A stretch of 21,185 nucleotides of DNA from Streptomyces griseoluteus (GTDB taxonomy: Bacteria > Actinomycetota > Actinomycetes > Streptomycetales > Streptomycetaceae). Positions 1-7,484 of the stretch are shown here, in pieces. Within the stretch, counting starts at the first letter, position 1, and every line of letters begins with the position of its first letter. A model generated the notes under the pieces. It made no database searches. It was not told the origin of the DNA and saw only the letters and a list, made by a program, of their open reading frames with translations. Made by a program: the position numbers and the translations under genes. The stretch lies in contig JOBE01000081.1 of assembly GCA_000717735.1 (NCBI GenBank), positions 1-21,185 on the forward strand, read 5' to 3'.

Positions 1-1361
1 GGGTACGGCTGGGGGGCCGGACGCTGCGGGGCGGGGCGGGGCTGCTGGTACGGCTGCTGCGGCTGCTGCTGTCCGTACGCACCAGGGGCGCCCTGCTGTC
101 GTCCCTGCGGCGGCTGCTGGGGCTGCCGCTGCGGGCGGCGGCGCAGCGGGTCCTCGCTGGGGTCCAGGTACTGCACCTGCGTCTGCTCGTTGCGGTCGCG
201 GGCCGCGCGCAGCTGGTTCTGCCAGGGGTGCGCCTCCTCCGACTGCGCGGCCTGCCCGGCCTGCCCGGCCTGCGGCGGCTGCGGCGGTACGGGCGGCATG
301 ACGGCCGTCGGGTCGGCGGCGCCCGCCGGGCCGCTGGTCGGCATGACGCTGGTCGCGCCCGCGGGGTCGTACCGCGGCGGTGTCCCGGCGCCGCTGGGCA
401 GCATCTGGGTCGGGTCCGCGGCACCCGGGGTCTCGGGGACCGGCGCGGGCGCCGGGTCAGGGGCGAGGAGCGCGCCGACGCCGTCCGCCGCCTCGATCTG
501 GGCGGGGGTGGCGTGCACGCCGATGCCCGCGGCGACCGCGCGCAGGCCGCGGGCGAGGTTCACGGCGCTGGGCCGCCGGTCCGGGTCCTTGCTGAGGCAG
601 CGCTCTATGACGGTCCACAGGGGTCCCGGCACGGTCGAGGGGCGGCGCGGCTCCTCGCTGAGGTGCCGGTGCAGGACCTCCAGGGCGGTGCCGCCCGCGA
701 ACGGCGGCCGGCCGGTGACCAGCTCGTAGAGCAGGATGCCGGCGCCGTAGATGTCGACGGCGGAGGTCTGCGGGCGTCCCTCGGCGGATTCCGGAGCCAC
801 GTACGCGGGCGTGCCGACGAACTCGTGGGTGCGGGTCAGGCCCGGGGAGTCCGCGAGGCGCGCGATGCCGAAGTCGGTGAGCATCGGGTGCATCTGGCCG
901 CCCTGCTCGGCGAGCAGCACGTTGGCCGGCTTCAGGTCGCGGTGGACGACGCCGTCGGCGTGGCTCGCGGCGAGCGCGTCGGCGATCTGGGCGGTCAGGA
1001 GGGCGGCGGCGACCGGGGTGAGCGGGCCACTCTCCCTGATGTACCGGTGCAGGTCGGGGCCCTCGACGAGGTCCATGACGAGCGCGAGGACATCGCCCTC
1101 GACGACCAGGTCGCGGGTCCGCACGATGTTCGGGTGGGTGAGCCTGAGCAGCACGGACCGCTCGCGCAGGAAGCGCATCACGATGTCCGCGTCGTTGGCC
1201 AGCTCCTCCTTGAGGACCTTGATCGCCACGGTCTCGCCGGGCTGGCCGGGCACGGCCGCGTCGGCGCCCGCCGTCTCCCGCTGGCGGGCTCGCCAGACGG
1301 TGCCCGTGGCGCCGCGGCCGAGCGGCTCCTCGAGCAGGTACTTGCTGCCGATAGGCCGCAC
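1..1361 (-). CDS. Ser/Thr protein kinase, Hanks type, C-terminus cut by window edge
   Basis: This is a cytoplasmic eukaryotic-like protein kinase transferring phosphate from ATP to Ser/Thr of target proteins. All key motifs are visible: glycine loop GRGATGTV (residues 15-22), the ATP-binding Lys in VAIKVLK (K48), catalytic loop HRDLKPAN, magnesium-binding DFG in LTDFGIARL, and VGTPAYVAPE as activation-segment end. The kinase domain fills about 270 residues. It is followed by a Pro/Ala/Gln-rich low-complexity tail (repeated QQP, PQQ and PAPQ) that runs off the window, so any membrane segment or sensor domain is unseen. The GTG start at 1361 is chosen because GGGAG lies 8 bases upstream and MRPIGSKYLL leads straight into the kinase fold. 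It is divergent from an FHA-domain gene, which suggests a kinase/reader pair. The sequence resembles Streptomyces PkaA/PkaB kinases; that assignment is from memory and tentative. Confidence 0.95.
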   Translation of the reverse strand, partial: MRPIGSKYLLEEPLGRGATGTVWRARQRETAGADAAVPGQPGETVAIKVLKEELANDADIVMRFLRERSVLLRLTHPNIVRTRDLVVEGDVLALVMDLVEGPDLHRYIRESGPLTPVAAALLTAQIADALAASHADGVVHRDLKPANVLLAEQGGQMHPMLTDFGIARLADSPGLTRTHEFVGTPAYVAPESAEGRPQTSAVDIYGAGILLYELVTGRPPFAGGTALEVLHRHLSEEPRRPSTVPGPLWTVIERCLSKDPDRRPSAVNLARGLRAVAAGIGVHATPAQIEAADGVGALLAPDPAPAPVPETPGAADPTQMLPSGAGTPPRYDPAGATSVMPTSGPAGAADPTAVMPPVPPQPPQAGQAGQAAQSEEAHPWQNQLRAARDRNEQTQVQYLDPSEDPLRRRPQRQPQQPPQGRQQGAPGAYGQQQPQQPYQQPRPAPQRPAPQPY

Positions 1362-1807
1362 GTCACGCGCTCCCTGCTGATCGTGGTCCCGGGGTGGTCC
1401 GGATCGATTCCCGGGGCCCCTGTCCTCTGTTGTGACCCGTCCGGGTGTCCGACCCACTTTAGTGCCGCCGATGGGGGTACAGGCCGGTCGTCCACAGGCC
1501 GGTTCCGATGCCTGTTCTGTCCGAAAGGAGACGCTTCCGAGGCCACGACGGTTGCCGCGCATGTTCCGAAGGCATGCTCAACCGGGCACTTTTGCGTCCA
1601 CAGCCGACCATTCAAGATCACTTCCGGCCGACCCGGGGGCGGGTTGTCGGCGGCAGGTGCGAGGATGCCTCCAGCACGTCGCATCGGTGGGGTCGGGAGC
1701 CCCCGCGCCGTGCCGACCTGTACCGGACGACGCGTCCGTGCCGGGTGGGGGGCGACACGGGCGGTTCCCCTGCCGGGCATCTCGCGCAGAAGGGACCGCT
1801 GACGGCG
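1362..1807. other. Divergent intergenic region between kinase and FHA gene
   Basis: These 446 bases separate two divergent genes and must hold both promoters. I see no -35/-10 pair good enough to call on either strand. A short inverted repeat, GCATG-N9-CATGC, lies at 1559-1577, and AGAAGGGA (1788-1795) is a possible ribosome site for the FHA gene, although 12 bases from the ATG is long. No conserved-looking small gene is evident; open frames here are extensions or shadows of neighbouring frames. Confidence 0.5.
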
Positions 1808-4800
1808 ATGCAGATCCGGCTGACCGTCCTCGCGCCGTACGCCGGCCACGGCGCCGGGCGCGCCTGCGACGTGCTCGTCACGGCCCCGCCCGGGACGGCG
1901 CTCGCCGCCGTGGCCTCGAATCTCGCCGCCGCCGTCACGGGCCCCGACACCTCCGCCTCCGGCACGACCGTGCTCTACGCGGGCGCGGAGCGGCTCGACA
2001 CCCGCCGCTGTGTGCTCGGCGAACCTCCGCTGGTCGACGGCGCGGTGCTCTCCCTGCAGGTCCCCGGCCCCGACGACCGCGGCGGCGAGACGGCCACCGC
2101 CCGGCTGCACGTGGTGGCCGGTCCGGACGCGGGAGGGGTGCACCTGCTGCACGGCGGACCGATCAGAATCGGCCGTTCCGTCGACGCCGACGTACCGCTC
2201 GACGACCCGGACGTCTCCCGCGCGCACTGCGTGGTGACCGTGGGCGAGGACGGCCGGGTCACGGTCGCCGACCGCGGCTCGACGAACGGCACGACCCTCG
2301 ACGGCGTGCCGGTCGGCGACCGCCCGGTCCGGTTCCGTCCGGGCGCGCTGCTGCGGCTCGGCGAGTCAGCCCTGCGTCTGACCGGCCCCGGCGACGACCT
2401 CCGCGGTACGGACGCGAGGCCCCCGGCACCGGACGGCGAGGGCCACCTGAGGGTCACGGTCGGAACGAACGGGCGAGACGGCCGGGACGGGCGGGACGGT
2501 CACGACGGGGGGAGCGCGCGGGACGGCCACGACGCTTCGCCTCGCACCGACCGGAGCGCCCGGACGGTCCACGCGGCCGTGCCCGGCACGGCCCCCCGGG
2601 GCCCTGCCGACGACGCCACCCACGGCGGCGCGGGCGGCGTCCTGTTCGACGGCGCGGCCCAGGACGCGTACGACGGCCCGTACGGCGCCGGATCCCCCGG
2701 CCACGCGCGCGCGGGGGACCACCCCGGCGGGTACGAGGGACCCGACAGCGGTGGCGAGGCCCACAGCAGGACCCGCCCGTCGCGCCAGGTCCCGGGCGAA
2801 GGCCCGGCCGCCCCGGCACTTCCGGCCCCGTCCGCCCGTACGGCGGGCAAGCGCGGACTCGGCGCGTGGGCCCGACGCCTGGCCGGCGGACGCGAGGACC
2901 TCCCGGAACCCGCCGCCGACGCCCGTACGGGCCCGGACACCCACGCCGGCCGGCGGACCGGCGCCGACCCGCGGGACGGCGCCCCCGCGCCCGTACCGGT
3001 GGCCGACACCTGGCCCGATCCGGCCACCGTGCTGCTCACCGCCCTCGGACCCGGGCCCCGGCTCTGGGAGCGCGGTCAGGACCACCCCGAGTCCCTGGTG
3101 GTGCGGCTCGGCACGACGGACCGCGCGGAGCTGTCCGGCGTCCCGGTCACCGTGGACCTGCGGGAGGCCGGTTCCCTCGGCCTCGCGGGCCCGGCCGACC
3201 GGCTCGCCGGTCTCGCCCGGTCGGTGGTCGCCCAGCTCGCCGCGCTGCACTCCCCCGCCGACCTGGAGATCGTGCTGATCAGCGCCGACCGGAACCGCTC
3301 GCTCGACGAGCGGCGGCGCGCCTGGGGCTGGCTCGGCTGGCTCCCGCACGTCCGGCCCGCCCACGGCCAGGACTGCCGGCTGCTCCTGGCGTACGACCGC
3401 GAGCAGGCCCACGCCCGCACGGCGGAGCTGACCCGGCGGCTCGACGACGGTCCGCTCGGTCCCGGCTGGCCCAGCGCCGACCGCGCGTCCGTCGCCGAGG
3501 CCGCGGCCCGCCACGAGGGGACGACGACGGTCGTGGTCGTGGACGGCGACCCCGGTTCGGCGGCGCTGCGCGAGACGGTGGCGCGGCTGGCCGGAGCCGG
3601 AGCGGCGGCCGGCATCCATCTCCTGTGCCTCGCCGAGGCGCCCTCGGCCTCCCCGGTCTCCCCGGTGGCCGCCACGTACGAGACGGCGTGCGCCGCGTCC
3701 TTCGCGTTCCGCGAGTGCGGGGCCGCCGTGCTCCTCAGCGGCGACGTGGCGACGGCTCTGCGGCTGCTGCGGACCTCCGGCGGACGGGTCGCGGGCCACG
3801 GCACCGTCGGCGTGGTCGACGCGGTCTCCGTCGCCTGGGCCGAGCGGTTCGGCCGCGCGCTGGCCCCGCTGCGTACGGACACGGCGGCGCAGCCGCACGG
3901 CCGGGCCGCGGCGCTGCCCCCGTCGGTACGGCTCCTCGACGAGCTCGGGCTCGCCCGTGCCACCCCCGCCTCGCTGATGGCCCGCTGGGCCTCCGCCGGT
4001 GACGGCACGGCCGTCCTGGGCGCCGGCCCGCGCGGCCCGCTGGCCGTGGACCTGACCCGGGAGGGCCCGCACCTGCTGATCGAGGGCCCGGCGGGAAGCG
4101 GACGGACGGAACTGCTCCGCTCGATCGCCGCCTCGCTCGCGGCCGGCGGGCGCCCGGACCGGCTCGGACTGCTCCTGGTGGACGGGGCGGGCGGCGAGCG
4201 CGGCGAGGGACTCGCGGTCTGTACGGAGCTGCCGCACGTCACCGAGCACCTGGTCGCCTCCGACCCGGTGCGGATGCGGGAGTTCGCGCAGGCGCTCGGC
4301 GCGGAGCTGAAGCGCCGGGCCGAGCTGCTCGGCGACGGCCACTTCGCCGACCGCCGGGGACCCCGCGCGGCGCCCTCCGCCGCCGACCGGATGATCGGCC
4401 AGCGCGCGCCGAGCGCGGCGGAGTCCGTGCCGCAGGGCGCTCGCGCGACCGTCCGGATCCAGGAGGCGGGCGATCTCGACGGCCGTACGAGCGGCCGGAC
4501 CCTGCGCACGGGCGACGGCGCGATCGGCGCCCTCCCGAGCACCCGGAGCGGGCGCACGGGCGACCCGTACCCCCCGGCGGAGGACCTGGGCGGCCGCCCG
4601 AGCGGCCGGATCACGTACTCCGGAGAGCTCGACGGCCGCCCGAGCGGCCGCACTCCGTACCCGGGCGCCACCGACGGCCTCGGCAGCCGGCCCAGCGGCA
4701 GGACCCCGTACCCGGGAGACCTCGACGGCAGGGCGAGCGGCCGGACCGCGTACCCCGGCGCGGACGACCTCGGCGGGCGCCCGAGCGGCAGGACGGCGTA

Positions 4801-5986
4801 CCCCGGGGACCTCGACCACCGGGCGAGCGGCCGGACCCCGTACCCCGGCGCCGACGATCTCGGCGGACGCCCCGGCGGCCGGACCCCGTACCCGGGGGAC
4901 AACCCCGGCGGGCGGCCCAGCAGCAGGACGCTCCGTACGGGCGACGGCGACCTCGGCGAGCACCCCAGCGGGCGTGTGCCCCGCGCGGGAGCGGACGACC
5001 TCGGTGGCCGCGCCGGCGGCCGGACCGCGTACCCGGCGGACGACCTCGGCGGGCGCCCGAGCGGACGTGTCCTCCGTACGGGTGACGGCGACCTCGCCCC
5101 CCACCCCGGCGGAGGGGTGCTCCGGCCCGGGGACGGCTCGCCCGACGAGCGGGCCGGCGGGCGGACCCGCGGCCCTGACGCCTTCCTGGGCGACACGCCC
5201 AGCGGGCGGCTGCCGCGACGGGACGGCGGCCCCCTGGACGACCGCCCCAGCAGCCGCACCCTGCGCACGGGCGACGGAGACCTCACGGCCAGCCCGAGCG
5301 GCCGCGTCCCCCGCGCAGCCACGGCCGACGAGGCGGGCGGTCGCACCGGCCGTACCCCGGGCTCCGACAGCGGCGGCCGGATCCCCCGGCCCACCGTCGG
5401 CGAGCGGGCCGCCAACGGCGAACCGACCGCCGTCCGGGCCGGTGGCCCCGCCCACCTCCCCCGGCTCGTCGTCCTCGTCGACGACTTCGACGCCCTCGTC
5501 GCCCCCGCGCTCGGCGCCTCCGGCCGGCCCGCCGCCGGGTCCGTCGTACGGGCCTTGGAGGCCGTCGCGCGCAACGGCGAGCGGCTCGGGGTGCACCTCG
5601 TCGCGACCTCCGCGCGCCCGGACCGGACCGCCGACACGGAGCTGGCCCACGGGGCCCGGCTGCGGATCGTGCTCGACGCGCCCCCGGTGACCGCCGGGCC
5701 CGACGTACCGGCGGCCGGGCGCGGGCGCCTCGGGCATCCGGACGGCCGGGTCACCCCGTTCCAGGCGGGCCGCGTCACCGGCCGGATCCCCCGGACGGCG
5801 ACGCTCCGCCCGACGGTCGTCCCGCTGGAGTGGGAGCGGATGGGCGACCCGCCCACCCGCCGCCCGGTCCGCGAGCTGGGCAACGGACCGACGGACCTGG
5901 CCCTCCTCGCGAGCGCGCTGGACCGGGCCGCCCGCTCGGTCGAGGCGACGCCCGTACCCCCGCTCGCCCCCGCCACACACGGCTGA
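1808..5986 (+). CDS. FHA-domain protein with EssC/EccC-like FtsK-type ATPase module, split by repeats
   Basis: A 1392-residue protein. Residues 1-95 look like a ubiquitin-like or degenerate FHA fold. Residues 100-180 are an FHA phosphothreonine-binding domain (IRIGRS 119-124, SRAH 137-140, STNGT 158-162). A disordered Gly/Asp/Arg linker follows. Residues 400-870 resemble the first ATPase module of type VII secretion EccC/EssC proteins: VTVDLREAGSLGLAGP, then Walker A GPAGSGRT at 760-767 with Arg where Lys is expected. About 310 residues of repeats (888-1197) follow, then Walker B LVVLVDDFD (D1225, D1226) and GVHLVATSARP. No transmembrane segment is visible, unlike EccC/EssC, and no Esx or other type VII genes are nearby. 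Start ATG 1808 is chosen because the upstream extension of the frame is not protein-like. The divergent kinase is a plausible partner. Function is unknown; nucleotide binding may be impaired. Confidence 0.85.
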   Translation: MQIRLTVLAPYAGHGAGRACDVLVTAPPGTALAAVASNLAAAVTGPDTSASGTTVLYAGAERLDTRRCVLGEPPLVDGAVLSLQVPGPDDRGGETATARLHVVAGPDAGGVHLLHGGPIRIGRSVDADVPLDDPDVSRAHCVVTVGEDGRVTVADRGSTNGTTLDGVPVGDRPVRFRPGALLRLGESALRLTGPGDDLRGTDARPPAPDGEGHLRVTVGTNGRDGRDGRDGHDGGSARDGHDASPRTDRSARTVHAAVPGTAPRGPADDATHGGAGGVLFDGAAQDAYDGPYGAGSPGHARAGDHPGGYEGPDSGGEAHSRTRPSRQVPGEGPAAPALPAPSARTAGKRGLGAWARRLAGGREDLPEPAADARTGPDTHAGRRTGADPRDGAPAPVPVADTWPDPATVLLTALGPGPRLWERGQDHPESLVVRLGTTDRAELSGVPVTVDLREAGSLGLAGPADRLAGLARSVVAQLAALHSPADLEIVLISADRNRSLDERRRAWGWLGWLPHVRPAHGQDCRLLLAYDREQAHARTAELTRRLDDGPLGPGWPSADRASVAEAAARHEGTTTVVVVDGDPGSAALRETVARLAGAGAAAGIHLLCLAEAPSASPVSPVAATYETACAASFAFRECGAAVLLSGDVATALRLLRTSGGRVAGHGTVGVVDAVSVAWAERFGRALAPLRTDTAAQPHGRAAALPPSVRLLDELGLARATPASLMARWASAGDGTAVLGAGPRGPLAVDLTREGPHLLIEGPAGSGRTELLRSIAASLAAGGRPDRLGLLLVDGAGGERGEGLAVCTELPHVTEHLVASDPVRMREFAQALGAELKRRAELLGDGHFADRRGPRAAPSAADRMIGQRAPSAAESVPQGARATVRIQEAGDLDGRTSGRTLRTGDGAIGALPSTRSGRTGDPYPPAEDLGGRPSGRITYSGELDGRPSGRTPYPGATDGLGSRPSGRTPYPGDLDGRASGRTAYPGADDLGGRPSGRTAYPGDLDHRASGRTPYPGADDLGGRPGGRTPYPGDNPGGRPSSRTLRTGDGDLGEHPSGRVPRAGADDLGGRAGGRTAYPADDLGGRPSGRVLRTGDGDLAPHPGGGVLRPGDGSPDERAGGRTRGPDAFLGDTPSGRLPRRDGGPLDDRPSSRTLRTGDGDLTASPSGRVPRAATADEAGGRTGRTPGSDSGGRIPRPTVGERAANGEPTAVRAGGPAHLPRLVVLVDDFDALVAPALGASGRPAAGSVVRALEAVARNGERLGVHLVATSARPDRTADTELAHGARLRIVLDAPPVTAGPDVPAAGRGRLGHPDGRVTPFQAGRVTGRIPRTATLRPTVVPLEWERMGDPPTRRPVRELGNGPTDLALLASALDRAARSVEATPVPPLAPATHG
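4469..5400 (+). repeat. In-gene tandem repeats coding for 14-17-residue Gly/Arg/Pro units
   Basis: About 18-20 degenerate units sit in frame inside the FHA/FtsK gene. The core is D-L-G/D-G-R-P-S-G-R-T followed by PYPG, AYPG or LRTGD, for example GGRPSGRTPYPG. Copies alternate between DDLGGRPSGRT and GDLDGRASGRT, so an older doubled unit of about 30 residues may have been amplified. Later copies (from about 5080) are more eroded. The stretch is predicted to be disordered and strongly basic in its Arg content, and it falls between Walker A and Walker B. Confidence 0.9.
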
Positions 5987-6036
5987 CGACACGTCACGAG
6001 GCCGTCACGATCGACCCCTTGAGCCGGAAGGCGGTA

Positions 6037-6066
6037 TTGCGGGGCCCCCGCCACCCGGCGTAGACC
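6037..6066 (+). promoter_or_regulatory. Possible promoter of the sugar-importer operon
   Basis: TTGCGG (6037-6042) and TAGACC (6061-6066) are separated by 18 bases, a fair match to an HrdB-type promoter, in the 124-base gap before the lipoprotein gene. Just downstream, CTGTC-N7-GACAG is an inverted repeat near the expected transcription start that could be an operator or a leader hairpin. Both are inferred by eye. Confidence 0.35.
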
Positions 6067-6110
6067 TGTCGCCACGGGACAGCGAAGCGCACGGGAGAGA
6101 CGGGGCAGCG

Positions 6111-7475
6111 ATGCGTACAACTCTTCGTCCACGCAGGGCCGCGGTGACCATGACGGCGTTCACCGCGCTCGCCGCACTCGCCCTCGCGGCGTGCGGCGGC
6201 GGTGGAGCCGAGAAGGACCGGGGGAATCCCGCGCCGAGCGGCGGCGCGCTCCCCCTCAAGGGCGAGAAGATCGAGGTCGCCGCCGTCTGGACGGGCCCCG
6301 AGCAGGAGAACTTCACCAAGGTCCTGCGGGAGTTCGAGAAGCGCACCGGCGCCACCGTCACCTTCGTGCCGGCCCAGGACCCGATCGTGAACTTCCTCGG
6401 CACGAAGATCGCGGGCGGTTCGCCGCCGGACGTGGCGATGATGCCGCAGGTGGGCGCGATCCAGCAGGCCGCCGCCCAGAAGTGGCTGAAGCCGGTCGGC
6501 CCGGAGGCCGAGGCCCAGCTGGCGGCGAACTACTCGCGCGGCTGGCAGGAGCTCGGCGCGGTCGACGGCACCCAGTACGGGGTCTACTTCAAGGCCGCCA
6601 ACAAGTCCCTGGTCTGGTACAACTCCGCCGTCTTCGAGAACGCGGGCGCCACCGAGCCGAAGACCTGGAAGGAGTTCCTGGCCACGGCCGAGACGATCTC
6701 GGCCTCCGGCGTCACCCCCGTCTCGGTGGGCGGCGCGGACGGCTGGACCCTCACCGACTGGTTCGAGAACATCTACCTCTCGCAGGCCGGCCCGGCCAAG
6801 TACGACCAGCTCGCGAAGCACACGATCAAGTGGACCGACCCGTCGGTCACCGCGGCCCTGACGACGCTCGGCGAACTGTTCGGCAAGCCGGCGCTGCTCG
6901 CCGGCGGCACGAGCGGGGCGCTGCAGACGGAGTACCCGGTCTCGGTCACCCAGACCTTCACCGGCGGCGACCAGCCGAAGGGGGCGATGGTCTTCGAGGG
7001 CGACTTCGCGGCCGTCAACATCGCGCAGACCGAGGCGAAGATCGGCACGGACGCGAAGGTCTTCGCCTTCCCCACCGTCGGCTCGGGCATCAGCCCCGTG
7101 GTGACGGCGGGCGACGCCGCCGTGGCCCTCAAGGACACCAAGGGCGCGAAGGCGCTGCTCGCCTTCCTCGCCTCCCCGGACGCAGCGAAGATCTGGGCGG
7201 CCGAGGGCGGCTTCCTCTCCCCCAACAAGAACCTCGACCCGGCGGCGTACCCGAACGACGTCCAGCGCGAGATCGCGAAGGCGCTCATCGGCGCCGGGGA
7301 CGACTTCCGCTTCGACATGTCGGACCAGATGCCGCAGTCCTTCGGCGGGACGCCGGGCAAGGGCGAGTGGAAGGCGCTCCAGGACTTCCTGAAGAACCCG
7401 AAGGACATCGCGGGGACGCAGGCACGTCTCGAGGCGGACGCGGAGAAGGCGTACCGGGCCTCGGCGAAGAGCTGA
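6111..7475 (+). CDS. Sugar ABC importer substrate-binding lipoprotein (CUT1 family)
   Basis: A 454-residue extracytoplasmic solute-binding protein that captures a sugar and delivers it to the two permeases encoded next. The N-terminus has Arg residues, a hydrophobic stretch and the lipobox LAAC, so Cys28 should be lipidated and anchor the protein to the outer face of the membrane. The mature part has the usual family-1 binding-protein pattern: an N-terminal lobe with FEKRTGATVTFV, PPDVAMMPQ, then WYNSAVFENAG and a KTWKEFLATAE segment, and a C-terminal VAL-type strand near DAAVALKDTKGAKALLAFL. The length is normal for the family. The ATG at 6111 is preceded by purine-rich GGGAGAG and gives a clean signal peptide. 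The next gene starts 9 bases after the stop, so this is the first gene of an operon. It resembles alpha-glucoside binding proteins (AglE-like), but the substrate cannot be read from sequence. Confidence 0.93.
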   Translation: MRTTLRPRRAAVTMTAFTALAALALAACGGGGAEKDRGNPAPSGGALPLKGEKIEVAAVWTGPEQENFTKVLREFEKRTGATVTFVPAQDPIVNFLGTKIAGGSPPDVAMMPQVGAIQQAAAQKWLKPVGPEAEAQLAANYSRGWQELGAVDGTQYGVYFKAANKSLVWYNSAVFENAGATEPKTWKEFLATAETISASGVTPVSVGGADGWTLTDWFENIYLSQAGPAKYDQLAKHTIKWTDPSVTAALTTLGELFGKPALLAGGTSGALQTEYPVSVTQTFTGGDQPKGAMVFEGDFAAVNIAQTEAKIGTDAKVFAFPTVGSGISPVVTAGDAAVALKDTKGAKALLAFLASPDAAKIWAAEGGFLSPNKNLDPAAYPNDVQREIAKALIGAGDDFRFDMSDQMPQSFGGTPGKGEWKALQDFLKNPKDIAGTQARLEADAEKAYRASAKS

Positions 7476-7484
7476 GGTCCCGGC

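Noticed and set aside
1559..1577. Inverted repeat GCATG-N9-CATGC as an operator
   Set aside because: Arms are only five bases and there is no adjacent promoter; it is expected by chance at this length.
1508..1807. Upstream extension of the FHA gene frame
   Set aside because: The 100 extra residues are not protein-like; the fold begins at MQIRLTVL, so ATG 1808 was chosen.
4469..5400. CRISPR-like array
   Set aside because: Units are contiguous, degenerate, and keep one open reading frame; there are no spacers and no cas genes.
2366..5992. Long minus-strand open frame opposite the FHA/FtsK gene
   Set aside because: It is an antisense shadow produced by high GC and third-position bias; no domain is recognisable, while the plus frame has FHA and ATPase motifs.
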